Source: Gnetum montanum (lineage: Eukaryota > Streptophyta > Gnetopsida > Gnetales > Gnetaceae). Taken from it: a stretch of 64,000 nucleotides of DNA. A program made the translations under genes and the position numbers. The DNA is taken from positions 76,367-140,366 of the forward strand of contig MNCI01035815.1 in NCBI GenBank assembly GCA_015680685.1, given 5' to 3'. The notes under the pieces are model-generated. The model did not search any database, was not told where the DNA came from, and worked only from the letters and a program-made list of their open reading frames with translations. Positions 48,061-60,744 of this stretch are shown piece after piece (the stretch's first letter is position 1; each line of letters begins with the position of its first letter).

Positions 48061-49185
48061 TTGAGTCAGGGTTATGGACCTAGAAGCCTAACTTTAGCAA
48101 TTTTATATGTCCATGCCCCACTCTTTAAGCTTCTTCCCATGCTAAGCAAGCATGTTAGGGAGCTTCTTCTCTCATCCATCACCCCTTGGTATTTCTTAAT
48201 GAGGTGGCTTATATTACAATGCATTATCATGTTGTATTCCTTCACATTGATCATGTCATATGTCTAGTTTTAGTTTTATATTTTGGGTCTAAAAGCTATG
48301 TGATAGCTTAACTCAATCATGAAGGAATGATAACTCATCCAATCACATTTTATAAGCCAATTATGAGTCCTAAATTTAGGAAGTGTTTCATGTGTCTCAT
48401 GTTTATGGTCTAGCATGTTCAGTAGTAGTTCTTAATGCTCTGATATGTACCCTTTCCCCTAGGTCATACTCTGAGGTTATATGCATAATTCCAACCTATA
48501 TAAGGTGATTATTTCTTTATTTGAATGTCCTAGAATTTTTTTGGCATGTATCCTTAGGTTTCAAGTGATACCTAAATCAAAAGAAATAAAGTGTAATTTT
48601 GGGGATGTGGATTAACTACCCTATGTTAGTACACCTCCTACATTAGTGTAAGGATGTTGATGCACCCTTCTAGTAGACGTGATTTACTTGACCTTTCTTC
48701 ATGTGTGTCCAAGATTAGTTTAGGTTACATTAATGAGCCTCTTTTGATGCCTTAGCATTGACAAACCCCTCCCATTATCACACAAAAGCTATAAACACTT
48801 GGGATGAGCTCTCATACTTAACAAGTTAAGCATTTCATTTTTTCTTTTGGTATCTAGTTTTGTATGAAGAGCTCTTCATCCCTTAGGCAAGTGTTTTATT
48901 TCATGTTTTATGTGTGTTTTAAGTTATCACTTTCACAAGTATAGCTAGACTCTGTTAGAGTGATATGATGCTTTCATAGCCCAAAACCATTTGGTGAATG
49001 CAAAGTCTAGTTTTTGTCTAATGACTAAAGATTATGATTTTCCCTCATTCTATCATTTATGCCTTAAATATTAAAACATAAAAAACATTTATAAAATATT
49101 AAAATCATAAAAATACTTATTTAATTCTCATCTACATAAGCTATGTCAATTCACCCTTACCCAAGGGAGTCATAACTGTATAACA
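48061..49185. other. No gene recognised; may contain a copia LTR
   Basis: AT-rich, stops in all frames. It ends CTGTATAACA immediately before a copia-like primer-binding site at 49186, so its right part may be a decayed copia LTR. I could not fix an LTR start. Confidence 0.3.
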
Positions 49186-49200
49186 TGGTATTAGACCATC
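49186..49200 (+). other. Possible copia-type primer-binding site
   Basis: TGGTATTAGACCATC resembles the TGGTATCAGAGCC PBS (initiator tRNA-Met) of Ty1/copia elements, and is preceded by a CA-ending stretch. No copia coding sequence follows, so this is a remnant at best. Confidence 0.35.
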
Positions 49201-49562
49201 AAGGTTGTCACTAACAGTCAATTTATTTACATTTTGTGTGTGATTTTGCACTTGTTCCCAAGAGGGATTACAATACGAGCATTGTACGTGTTCCCAATAG
49301 GGCTTGCAATGCATGTGTGTTTATTGTTATTTTATTCTTTGTAATTATCATTTCCATAAAAATTATAAAGTATAAAATTATAAATATTTTCTCCATCTCT
49401 CACCATGATTATATGGATTTTATTGTATCATATGTAATATAATATCTTTTCTATTTTTTGAATGCAATAATATACATGATTCGAATGATAAATCACATTC
49501 GTCCATTCGTCCAAAACCAGTGGGAGCCCTATCAAGGGCTCCCAAAAGAATTGTAATATAAC

Positions 49563-49661
49563 TTAATTAAAACTTTATAACTAAGCATTTCCCACTAGAA
49601 TAGAACCCATGAATTAAAACTTTCAAATCAAGAGTCTTACCACTAGGCTAATATCTCATTA
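49563..49661 (-). repeat. tRNA-derived SINE-like repeat, copy 1
   Basis: On the minus strand: TTAGCCTAGTGGTAAGACTC (A-box-like) and, 30-odd bp later, GGGTTCTATTC (decayed B box), in the spacing of a tRNA promoter. It is followed by CTAGTGGG..AT and a TTATAAAGTTTTAATTAAG tail. About 80 percent identical to copy 2. Confidence 0.5.
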
Positions 49662-50320
49662 TTTAAAAAAAATATTATTTATCCAAGCTATATATAAAAT
49701 ATAGCCACACACAACCATAGAAAAGCTTAATATGTAAACATATTTTCTAAAATAAATAAATGAATTCATCAATAAAAATAACATGTACTATCATAGTACA
49801 TATAGGAAAATATAGCTAAATAATATTAATATAGCTTATATAAAAAATTACTTCTAAATAATTATAGCTTATGTAACGAAAGAACTATGTAAACCAAACA
49901 ACCACACAAGTTATAGTTAAGCATCCTATAAGTTACCATAAAATGTAAATAGCTCATAAAAGGGGGGTGTGGAAAGGGGGGAGAATCATAATGTTCAAAA
50001 ATTTAGAGTACTACCACTGAAGAGATAGTCTAAAGAAAAATCCCAATGATTTTGAAATTATTTTTCAAGTTTTCATCCTTACAACCAATCCTAAAAGATG
50101 TCCCCTTTAGAATAAGAAAAGGATCAAGCCTTACCCTCATTTAGAAGCACCTTCATAGGTTTTCACATTTTACTAAAGGATTTCTTATAAAAAGAAGGAA
50201 AAAACTCTTTTCAAATACAAAAGAACTTTCAATAAGAAAAAATAAATATATATCAAGAGAATATAAAAGCCTTTTGATTCCCAAAATAATTATAATATAG
50301 GTATACCATAAGATATATAG

Positions 50321-50420
50321 TCTATTTAAAACTTTATAACTTAATATTGCCCACTAGAATTGAACCCATAACTTGAAGCTTTAAAATCAAGAGTCTTACC
50401 TTTATGCTAACACCTCATTG
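50321..50420 (-). repeat. tRNA-derived SINE-like repeat, copy 2
   Basis: The minus strand has TTAGCATAAAGGTAAGACTC (A box) and GGGTTCAATTC (B box), then CTAGTGGGCAATATTAAG. The head resembles a tRNA gene, but the tail shared with copy 1 is not tRNA. Both copies are in the same orientation, about 760 bp apart. Confidence 0.5.
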
Positions 50421-50699
50421 ATCATGGGAAGCATTTCAACTTGTAGCTATAGCTAAAAAGTGACATCCTTGAAAATCTAATATTTACCTTCTAAAGAAAT
50501 ATTATATTTATGCTCTTCCTATTATAAAATGAATGCATACCAAAGCTTCCAAATAAAATGAAGAATAAATAGCAAAAAATACTTCCAAATGTAAAGAAAA
50601 AAAGTAGAAAAAATAAGTTGATCACCAAGAATGATGTCATTTATGCTTAGTTGAAAGTTGTTAAAAATTTTGGTGGTTCATTTCCAAGCATGCTTTACA

Positions 50700-52210
50700 A
50701 TAAGACACTTAAAAAAACATGAGAAAATGAGCCTTCACTTTGATAAAGAGGTCAAGGAAAAATAATTCCCATATGTTAAAAACTAGTGCAAATAGAAAGA
50801 TCTTGATGAATAAAACACTATAAACTCATGAATTATTGGAAAGATAGGAATTCTCCAAATATATTCCATTTTCCTCATCCAAAAATGTGGTGATAATTGC
50901 ATTTTCCAAACCTTATTGAATTTTCTATGAATAAAATCATTCTTGGTAATAATGTTGAATGCAACTTTGGAGTTAAAAAATAGATCTATTATACTTTCAA
51001 AAAATATATCGACAAGTGTAATACAAACTACTATCAACTTTAAATAAATTCTCAAGATCATAAATTAATTTTTCAAAAAAAAAAATCTCTTTATATTTTG
51101 ACCATAGACACTATCGTGCATATGTAGATAGAAAATTATAGTAATATCAAATTTGCTATAAGTGATACATAATCTAGATGAATTAGTAGTCCAAGTTTCT
51201 TCATTAATAGGAAGCCACCATGGGCTAATTTTCTTAAGCATATCTTCTAAAACTATAATAAGATTATAACTTCAATACTTACTAAGCTTATACCATGTCT
51301 GTTAAATTATTAGAAATAAAACTAAATAACTAGGAATAGAAATGGCCTAAGTTTAAAAAATAGTGAAGAAAGTTATTATAAGATTAACATTATTTTTAGA
51401 TTTTTCTTACCTAAGTTTATTTCCTAGAAGAAGCATCCAAACATTGTCTTCATGGATGTACTTTACAATACATTTTGTTGAGATAGAAATACCTTGAGTA
51501 TAACAATTAATAAGGCTAAGTTCTTCATCTATCTTGCTAATATTGTAAATATCTCAAGAAACTCTAGAAAAGCCTTTTCCATGTTGCTTAGGAGACCAAA
51601 GAAACCAATAGATAATATAATTAATTCTCTCATAATAAGTTTTTATGGAAGCCCAACACCTAGAGTAATAAACATGAGTAGATTGAAGTATTTGCTTGAT
51701 AACTAAAACTATGTCAACAATAGTAAGCTTTTTTTATTTTCATTTATCTTATTAATTTTATCAACCACATAATTCCACAAAATATTTAGACTAGGCTCAA
51801 AAGAAAAAGATATTCCTAAAACTTTAAAGAAAAAATCTTTTTTTATGATCTTTCAAGACTTGAAAGTAAACCACTCATCAATATTATCATTATGATAAAT
51901 AATAGATTTTTGAAAATTGATATAAAGACCTAATAACATGAACTATTCCTCCATTCTAGTTCTCAGAGTATTGATATGTTGTAGACAATTATTAATCATA
52001 AAAAGAAAAGAATAATCTACCAAGTGCATGTTAATCAATTGCCTACCTTGATATCAATTAGAATTCTCTTAATGATATTCCTTTATAAATCATAATGTAA
52101 ATTATGTGAAAAAAAAGCCTATAGAAATAATAAAAAGATAGAGAGGTAGAGAACAATCTTGACAAACTGACTGTTATAGAGAAAAGAAGGAACTTAATCC
52201 AAAATTTACA
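50700..52210 (-). pseudogene. L1-type LINE ORF2 fragment
   Basis: On the minus strand from about 52180: QDCSLPLYLFIISIGFFF (the QG.PLSPYLF RT motif), then HLVDYSFLF, where the catalytic FADD box has become VDY. Next come FKVLGISFSFEPSLN..LW, VIKQILQSTHVYYSRCWAS and IIYWFLWSPKQHGKGFSRVS.D, the usual post-RT stretches of plant L1 LINEs. A distal part reads KVWKMQLSPHFWMRKM (near 50900). Many stops; both ends truncated. Confidence 0.65.
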
Positions 52211-52839
52211 GCAACTTGAATATTAGCAAATTGATTAAAATAATTACCAAATCCACATTTACAAAGATAGCACTAATGAAATTCTATTTAATCTTATCAT
52301 AAGCTTAGGATATTATAACTTAATAAAAACAAAGAAATTACTATATAAAAAGTTAATGGTTCAAGTCCATGCAAAGCTAAACATACCAATAAAAGCATAA
52401 AAGTGTTCCAAAACTAGTAAGCTAACATCTTCCTCTTTGTTTTCACCTCCCACATAATATAAGTAATAGTGGAGATGAGTTAGGTTATTAGCAAAATGCT
52501 TAGTATAGCTTTCTAATATTTTTGTATTTTTACATTTTGGAATTTTATGTAACTTTGTTTAATGTTAAGCTTGAATTATTTGTAATTGTATTACCCTTTT
52601 GTTGACATAAATGGACTTGTACTTGCTTGTCTTTGGTGAAAGCCTTGGTTTTATTTTACAATTATTTATTTTTACATTTATCAAGATCCTTCTTAGTAGG
52701 ATAAGTATCATGGCTTTAGGTGATGATCCCGATCCTTTTTGTATTTATATTTCGAGATCTAAAGTCATGACTTCCAATTTAGAATAACATTTTAAATATA
52801 TTTTGATGATCATTTTATAACAATTATTTAACAAAGTTT
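52211..52839. other. AT-rich spacer, nothing recognised
   Basis: Noncoding, between the L1 remnant and the RTE LINE. May include the decayed upstream part of either LINE. Confidence 0.5.
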
Positions 52840-53709
52840 TGAAGGATCAAAAAATGCCAAAGAATTGTAGAAAAGTTATTATTGTTCCCATCTACAAAAA
52901 TAAAGGAAATATTCAAAATTTTACAAACTATAAAGGAATCAAGCTAATGAGCCATACTATGAAACTTTGGAGGAGAGTTTAATCAAAAATATTAGAAAAT
53001 AAATTTGGATTTATGTCTAGGACATCTACTATAGTGACGATTTCTTGATATGATAATTAATTAAGAAATTTACAAAATGTAGAGAAAATATATATGTATG
53101 ATCTTCATTGACTTGGAAGAAGCATATGAAAAAGCACCTAGAGATATTATTTGGTAGGCCTTGTAGAGGAAAAACATCGCTAATAAATACATTAAATCAA
53201 TTCAAGACATATATGAAGGAGCTACCAGTAAAATTAAAATAGTTTGTGAAACAACATTTGATTTTCCAATCATATTAGGTCTACATCAAGGTTCTATGCT
53301 TATCCCATACTTAATTGCCATTATTATAGATGAATTAACAAAGAAAATACAAGATGAAATCCCTTGGTGTGTGCTATTTGCAGATGATATTATGTTGGAG
53401 GATACAACTCAAGAGAATGTTGCTTGTAAAATGAAGAAGTGGAGATATTGTCTAGAATTGAAAGATTTAAAATTTAGCAAAAGTAAGACAAAAAATATGA
53501 AATGCAATTTTAATAATATCATAAAGAGTGATGAAGTAAATATGAAAATTCAAGACCAAAAAATCCCTTACTACAAATAATTCTACTACATGGAATCAAT
53601 CCTCCAATTATATGGTGAAACTGGTAAAGATATAAAAAAATATAAATCAAGTAGGATCATCAAAATGGAGACAAGCTAATAGTGTTCTATGTGTTAAAAG
53701 AATACCAAT

Positions 53710-54653
53710 TGATGAGTGGCGAGGTACCCCTACACTCCACCATACGAATACGAGCGTACACGCGCGATCCGGTCGAACTCCGCAGACTAAATGCCTTAAC
53801 GCCACAAGAAACACTTGGGNNNNNNNNNNNNNNNNNNNNNNNNNNNNNNNNNNNNNNNNNNNNNNNNNNNNNNNNNNNNNNNNNNNNNNNNNNNNNNNNN
53901 NNNNNNNNNNNNNNNNNNNNNNNNNNNNNNNNNNNNNNNNNNNNNNNNNNNNNNNNNNNNNNNNNNNNNNNNNNNNNNNNNNNNNNNNNNNNNNNNNNNN
54001 NNNNNNNNNNNNNNNNNNNNNNNNNNNNNNNNNNNNNNNNNNNNNNNNNNNNNNNNNNNNNNNNNNNNNNNNNNNNNNNNNNNNNNNNNNNNNNNNNNNN
54101 NNNNNNNNNNNNNNNNNNNNNNNNNNNNNNNNNNNNNNNNNNNNNNNNNNNNNNNNNNNNNNNNNNNNNNNNNNNNNNNNNNNNNNNNNNNNNNNNNNNN
54201 NNNNNNNNNNNNNNNNNNNNNNNNNNNNNNNNNNNNNNNNNNNNNNNNNNNNNNNNNNNNNNNNNNNNNNNNNNNNNNNNNNNNNNNNNNNNNNNNNNNN
54301 NNNNNNNNNNNNNNNNNNNNNNNNNNNNNNNNNNNNNNNNNNNNNNNNNNNNNNNNNNNNNNNNNNNNNNNNNNNNNNNNNNNNNNNNNNNNNNNNNNNN
54401 NNNNNNNNNNNNNNNNNNNNNNNNNNNNNNNNNNNNNNNNNNNNNNNNNNNNNNNNNNNNNNNNNNNNNNNNNNNNNNNNNNNNNNNNNNNNNNNNNNNN
54501 NNNNNNNNNNNNNNNNNNNNNNNNNNNNNNNNNNNNNNNNNNNNNNNNNNNNNNNNNNNNNNNNNNNNNNNNNNNNNNNNNNNNNNNNNNNNNNNNNNNN
54601 NNCGCGATATTGCGTACGTGATATCGCGGCCTAGTGCAAGTCGCGTCTCATCA
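53710..54653 (-). repeat. LTR-H in the RTE LINE, with internal assembly gap
   Basis: The left end TGATGAGTGGCGAGGTACCCC and right end GTCTCATCA are Athila-like LTR ends in minus orientation, with GCGATATTGC and GTGATATCGC units at 54603-54628. Flanked by perfect CCAAT duplications (53705-53709 and 54654-54658). The 783-N gap (53820-54602) gives a total of 944 bp, the size of one LTR, so a solo LTR is likely. A whole element hidden in the gap cannot be excluded. Confidence 0.8.
53820..54602. other. Assembly gap (783 N)
   Basis: Run of N inside LTR-H. Confidence 1.
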
Positions 54654-55119
54654 CCAATAAAACTAAAGGTAAAATTTTACAAAATATCAATTAAGCCTAC
54701 TATATTATATGATGTTGAATGTTGAGTAGTAAAAAAGAGATATGAACAATAAATTAGAGTGGTAGAAATGTGAATGCTTATATGGATGTTGAATGTTACT
54801 AGAAGAGATAAACTATATCATATAGATATTAGAAAAATATTTAAAGTGATTCTTATTTTAGATAAGTTATAGAAATAATAGCTTAGATTATTTGGGCATG
54901 TTCAAAGAATATTAGATAATGCACTTATAAAAAAAGATTGCTACATCCCTATTCTAGGAATGACACTGAAAGAAAGACCAAAAAAGATATGGAAAAAAAT
55001 TGAAGATCACTTGAAGAAAGTGTAATTAAAAAACTATTTAGCTCTTCATATAAGAAAATGGTGAAAAAAACTCTCATGTAGTTGATGTCATTTTATTACA
55101 ATAAGACTAGGATGATGAT

Positions 55120-56000
55120 TGATGAGTGGCAAGGTACCCCTACACCCAACGATACAAATCACTAAGGCATTCACGTGCAATTCAATCGAATTCCATGGAC
55201 CTATAATTCTTTAGTGCACTAATTCTCTAGGAAGTGAAATGGGCATTGAGAATGATCGTTGTCTTCTCAGTTCCACTTGTGAAGTACAAGTATATGGTTA
55301 AGTGCAACCAAGGTATGTGATTTTTATAATTTTGTATTTTATAAATTTAATCACCTACAACAAGAATAAAAGGTAAAGTAATTTAAGATCTAATTCATCT
55401 ACTGCCTAGTTAGCCTAATACAAGTACCCATTCCCATTTTCCAGACACATCTTGAACATGTATAGCACTGTTGGGCTACCAAACGTTAAGCGTTTCTAGG
55501 TAACCACGTGCTACACATATGCTTGAGGTGGTCGTGCTTGTGTTCATTGACAACTGAAAATTAATTGCTTAATTAAAGTGCATTAAAGTGAAGTGCATGA
55601 AAATAAAGTGCATGAATATTAAATGCATCAAAGAAACATTAATCTATTCTCAATGCTCCAAGGATGATCAAAAGGATTCATTTTTATTCCTATCACACTG
55701 TTGTGCTCAAGTAAATCAATGCTTGAACAAAGATCTGTACACACTCAAACTCCTGCTGTGAGCACTCAAAAAATATTTTAACTCTAGAGAAAACAAACTA
55801 TAAGAGCTTTACTATCTATGAAAAAAACTATTAAAAACTATATGAAAATCATGAGCCCAAACACTATATTTATAGGCCAACATATACCCTGCAATATCAA
55901 ATATTTGACATCGCATCTTGGATTCTAATATTAGGTATCCGATATCAAGGCTCCAATATCAGATATCTGATATCAAAGCTAGTCAAAACAAGATTCATCA
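55120..56000 (-). repeat. A3 3' LTR (LTR-G)
   Basis: 881 bp, TGATGAGTGGCAAGG to GATTCATCA, a diverged relative of the A1 and A2 LTRs. The U3 end (55890-55980) holds degenerate units such as CAATATCAAATATTTGACATC and CAGATATCTGATATC, then a TATAAATATAG-type box on the minus strand near 55866-55875. Confidence 0.85.
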
Positions 56001-58080
56001 TACCCTCACAACTAAATTAAAACTTGTCCTCGAGTGAAAGAGGAGGAACAAGTTCCTTACAAAATATTGGAAAGGTATGGGATTATTAATTGACATAAAA
56101 AATAACTCAAATGGAACAAACAAACTCCCAAGTTCTCGAGTGTATGGATATACAATCTTTTACAAAATTTGGATGTTCATGACAAGAGAAGAGAACACCC
56201 TAGATAAAAATGACATCCACTCCCCTTGGCAACTAAAGAGTGAGAGAGAAGATCCAATGATCATGAACAATCCTCATCGTGTGGTACTACTGCATCATCC
56301 TTGGTGAAGATAGTCCTGCTTCTAATCTATGCTTTTCACTACAATCATAACAATATCACAAATTAGTATATAATGTGTAACACATAGCTGGTAAGTGCCT
56401 TGTCTCATTGGTGGTTACACTTAGCTAGGTTGTGATTGTGGTAGATTGATTCCTTTAGGAGTGTTAGTGGGAAGACTAACAAATAGGGTAAAATAGATAA
56501 GCAATCCATTAAATTTGAAAAATTTCTACACAAGGAAATATTTGAAGAGGGTGTAAGAATTTATAATAATAAAAAGGAAAGTTCACTAAAAAATGTTGTG
56601 AAGATGTGCACAATTGGATGTCATTGATGAGGTAAACAAAAGGATTTGATTGTATGAGTTTCTAAGGATAAAGAACTTAACTAATCCAACCAAAAGATAT
56701 GCAAGTGGATCCTCCCCAAAGTAGGCACAAGCCTTTTATTACCCTTGCATAACTTCAAATTGAGGAGTCCATGGGCCTTGTGGATGATTAATGGTTATGG
56801 AAGGTTAAGTATACAAACCTGGAAAAAACTACCTACGAATTTCAACACATCAAACAAGAACATGAAACTGGCAATGAGGTGAGACATGGAAAGCATAGAT
56901 GGATGAGAGAGAGAGTGGAATGAAGTTCCTGATTAAGGTCACATAAAGTCCCTTGTGAATTTTATGGTTAAATGACTTAATAAGATCCATCCTTAGTCCA
57001 GACCAAAACCATCGTGTTTTTTTTTTATGAGAACCACACCATGCAAATACTTATTCAACTTTCCTTTAGTGTTCAACATGAAATGGTAAGAAATCCATGA
57101 AAACACACATGCATCCAAGTAAGTAGAAAGACACAAAGAATACCAAATCCCCTTGAAGTCACACCCTATTCAGACCTTTGAACCATTTCTAATTCTGGAA
57201 ACTATCAAAGTCACAAATTTGTTATAGTTTTATTAATGAAAAAGGGACTACATATTTCTAGAACAAGGAAAACCAAAGTATGTGAATGGGTGGATATTGC
57301 AAAATCACTGCTTGTTGCATGAAAAAGAAACCATGTCCTCATTATCCATAACAAAATTCAAATCTAGAATCTAGACACCAACAATCAAATAACAACATAG
57401 TACATACCACCATCAAGCAACGAATTACCACTATGCTTAGCACTTATTAACAAAAAGTTAGAAAATCACACCAAAATAAAAAAAATATAAAAAAAAGTGT
57501 AAAATATTCAAGAAATAACAAATGTACTAACATTGTTGTAAAAAAAATTAAAAAAGATTAATAGCATAAAAACAAGAAGATGTAAAATAAAAAATGTGTA
57601 AAATAAAAAGTTGCAAAACAAAAATGTGTAAAACAAAAAGGGTAAAAAATTGAGGAGCTTCTTATATATTTAGCATGGATGGCCATCTACCCCACAACTA
57701 AGTTGAAGGGAGGAGATCTAAAATATTGAGTGTGGTTGTCCATCCAATGAGGTGTTTGTTGTATTTGCTGGCTTATGCTTGTGGAAAGGTTTGAGTTGTT
57801 ATATTTTCACTAGTTGCTTCTTGTCTAGGCTTTTAGGTTTGTAGATCATCATGGCCCCTAAATAAAAAGTTTCATAAATTATAAGGTCCTTTTCACAACA
57901 TTGGAAACTTAGTTCATTGAGGTACATATGTGGGATTCCAATAGATAACCTTATCTTCTAGTTGAAGTTTGACTTTTTGGATTTTAAGGTCATGGCACTT
58001 TTTGTTGTAGGCCATGTGCAACTCATTAGATGATAGGGCCACTAGTCAATTTTATCTAGTAGGTTGAGATTCATTAGTTT
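56001..58080 (-). other. A3 3' noncoding region
   Basis: Matches the A1 and A2 3' regions: CTCGAGGACAAGTTTTAATTTAGTTGTGAGGGTA next to the LTR; GGTGTGGTTCTCAT with an A-tract (reverse at 57009-57050); TTTTGTTTTACACATTTT repeats (reverse at 57540-57640). The stretch at 57660-57710 is the equivalent of A2 42817-42870. In A2 that stretch directly follows protease; here it follows integrase. Confidence 0.75.
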
Positions 58081-59100
58081 TTCTTTTTATGCTAGACTCA
58101 ATTCAAGGTCAAGGTTAGAGGCTATTGAAAGTGTATGGAGCTTAGATTGAATAAGAAGTGTCAATAATTTTATGTACACTAGCTCATAGGGAAAGTAGCC
58201 TATAGGAAGTTTCCATGTTGAGCAGTAGGCCCAAAGAGCATTGTTAAGTTTCATGATCCAGCCTTTCCTATATTTGCTAACAGTTCTTGTTAGAATCCTT
58301 GTGATTTCCCTATTGGTAACCTTAGCTTGACCATTGGCTTGGGGATGGTAGGGTATTGTGAGTTTATGTTCAACCCCCAAGCGTTGCATGAGCTTCCAAA
58401 AGGTAGTGCCTATAAAGTGACTTCCATTATCAAAAATTAATGCACATGGCATACCAAACCTATTTACAACATTTTTCTGTACAAACCAAGTAGCAGTAGA
58501 AGATGTACAGTTCGTGAAAACTACTACTTCTACCCATTTCGTACAATAGTCAACAGCAACTATAATGTATGCCTTTCCATTTGACATGGGTGTGATGGGA
58601 CCCATGAAGTCAATGCCCCATATGTCAAAGGATTCCAGTGATTAAATCCATTGTTGAGGTCCCTCCATTCAAGTAGTCATTCCACCATCTCATTGGCATC
58701 GTTCACAAGAGTGGACATATTAATGAGCATCCCTAAAAATTATTGGCCAATAATACCATACCATCAATATTTTAATGGTTGTGCATCTCTTAGCATAGTG
58801 GCATCTATAAGGACCTTCATGAGTGTCTTGGAAAACATGCAATTGATCAACATTAGGGACATACCATCAAACCAGGTCATCGATGCACACCTTGTAAAGG
58901 TGCCCATTAATCTCCATGAAGTGTTTAACCTAGTGAAGAAACAACTATTTCTTCTGGTGATCCAACCCTTGTGGCATCTCTTGGTGAGAAGATAGGTGAG
59001 AATGTCATCATACCATTTAGGCTCATCGAGCAATTATTCAGTTATAGCCCTATCAAAGAGGAGTTCATTAGAAAAAATATCAGATAGTGGGCTTTCTTCC
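58081..59100 (-). pseudogene. A3 integrase
   Basis: On the minus strand, EPKWYDDILTYLLT (about 59020) and the degenerate zinc-binding region come first. The core is open from 58605: FMGPITPM, AVDYCTKWVEV (first Asp, DYCTKW), FDNGSHF (second Asp intact), then YHPQANGQAKVTNREI, where the expected catalytic Glu position reads Lys (AKVTN) next to NREI. LNNALWAYCSTWKLPIGYFPYELVY is the conserved post-core stretch. The core frame of 172 codons has no stop, so it is one of the better-kept blocks. The C-terminal domain is lost after 58087. Confidence 0.82.
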
Positions 59101-60744
59101 TCTTTGTTGTCCAATCGTAATCGAGACAAGTAATCAGCAACCACATTCTTAGTGCCCTTTTTATCTACCATCATAAGATCAAATTACTACAAGATCACTA
59201 GCCACTATATGACACAAGGACTTACCATTGGCTTGTTCATCAAGAAGCGAATGGCACTATGATCTATGTGCACAAATACTTTATATCCAAGCACATAGTG
59301 CCTGAACTTCTCTAGAGCAAATACCACTTCCATCAGTCCTTTTTTTGTAGTGGTGTAGTTCAATTGTGCATCCACAATGCTTTGACTAGCACAGTGGATG
59401 TAATATGGATGTTTCTTATCATCGATCTATGTAAGTACAACTCCTAAGGCATAATTTGATGCATCCTTCATAACATGGAAAGTTTGGACAAGTTGAGTGC
59501 TTGTAGGATTGGAGTTTCTACAAGTTTTTCTTTCAGCTGTTGGAATGCTTATTCACATTCTGTGGTCCAAAAAAATGGAGCATCTTTCTTTTTTAGCTTC
59601 ATCAACAATTTTTCAATCTTAGAGAAATTCTCTATGAATCATCAATAATAGCTACTATGTCCAAGGAATGACCAAATATCTTTGACAGTTTCTGGTTGGT
59701 GAGTTATTCCTTGGATGACCCTTATTTTTTTGGGGTCAATCTCAATTCTTGCTTGTAATATCTTGTGCCCTAATACAATGGCTTCCTGGACCATTAGATG
59801 ACTCTTTTGCTAATTGAGCCTAAGGTTTGTCTCAATACATCATTTCAATACTTGCTCAAAGTGGTCCAAGGCTTACTCAAATGTAGCTCCATATGTGAAG
59901 AAGTCATCCATGAAGACTTCCACATAACTACCGATCTACTATTGAAAAATGCTTAGAACCAAGGGTTGGAATGTAGCAAGGGAATTACACAAACCAAAAG
60001 GCACCTTATGATATGTAAAAGCTCCCCAAGGACTTGTGAATGTTGTCTTGGCCTAGTCCACTGGTGTGTAATCTAGATCTAGTTATAGCCACTATAACCA
60101 TCTAGGAAACTGTAGAAGCAATGCCCAAATATTGTGTCTAACACCTGATCAACAAATGGTAATGAAAAATGGTCCTTGAGTGTTTCCATATTCAACAGCT
60201 AAAAATCGATGCAGACCTACCACTTTCCACCTTTCTTGGGCACAATAACAAGTGGACTAACCCACTCACTATTCACAATGGGATAAATAAACCCCACCTT
60301 GAGCAGTTGTTCAATTTCTTCCTTGACGATCTACTTTAGTTTGGGGTCAATCACCTTTGTGGCTATCTCTTTGGCTTCATGGTTAGATTAGTGTAAATGC
60401 GATGTTGGCATATCCTAGGATCAATCCTTGTGAGTTCAGGATATGACCAGACAAAAGCTATTGATCATTTTTGAACCACATTCAATAGCATCATTTTCTA
60501 TTCTAAAGCAAGATTTGCATTGATTATGATCAACTTCCCATTCTTCAAAAATACATATTCCATGCCAACTAGTAGAGTTTTTAGTTCAAGGGACTCTTGC
60601 TTGAAATTTTTAGGAATTTCCAACTCTCCCTAATATGTATCATAATTTCCATCATCAAAGAGTTTGTGATGAACTTCCTCTAGTTCATCCATGCCAACAA
60701 CATATATGCATTGTAGGCTCTTAGTTGGTTCCATGCAAAGTGTG
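59101..60744 (-). pseudogene. A3 reverse transcriptase and RNase H
   Basis: Read from 60744. A linker (VGMDELEEVHHKLFDDG) is followed by a pre-RT part, then EEIEQLLKVGFIYPIV and SEWVSPLVIVPKKGGKW (about 60240-60310). LKDHFSLPFVDQVLDTI..HCFYSFLDGYSGYN comes next, then EVFMDDFFTYGATF with the catalytic box FMDD (about 59898-59915). Then KILQARIEIDPKKIRVI and WSFLGHSSYY, and PFFWTTECE.AFQQLKEKL leading into RNase H (59560-59100). Several frameshifts and stops. It is split from the protease by solo LTR-F. Confidence 0.8.

Larger units (their letters stand above)
49201..50700. other. AT-rich sequence, no gene apart from two SINE-like copies
   Basis: No coding frame. Apart from the two repeats listed separately (49563-49661 and 50321-50420), I see only short A/T tracts and a G-run near 49970-49982. 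Confidence 0.5.
52840..55119 (+). pseudogene. RTE-type LINE reverse transcriptase, interrupted by LTR-H
   Basis: MPKNCRKVIIVPIYKNKGNIQNFTNYKGI (52851 on; given here as the RT start pattern of RTE LINEs) is followed by MSHTMKLWRRV. Then DLEEAYEKAPRDI.W near 53120, GLHQGSMLIPYL near 53280, and the catalytic FADDI box (about 53376-53390). The CMLEL..FSKSKT part ends before LTR-H at 53710. After it (54654 on), KFYKISIKPTILYDVEC, MLIWMLNVTRRDK and LRLFGHVQR are the conserved C-terminal part. The 3' tail ends with GATGATGAT at 55111-55119, next to A3. Truncated 5' end, several stops. Confidence 0.8.

Noticed and set aside
49563-49661. Functional tRNA gene
   Set aside because: A- and B-box-like parts exist, but the acceptor stem does not pair, the B box is mutated and the homology with 50321-50420 extends beyond a tRNA.
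53682-54725. Open frames of 268-347 codons at 53682-54725
   Set aside because: They consist of the 783-N gap read as codons, with LTR ends on each side.
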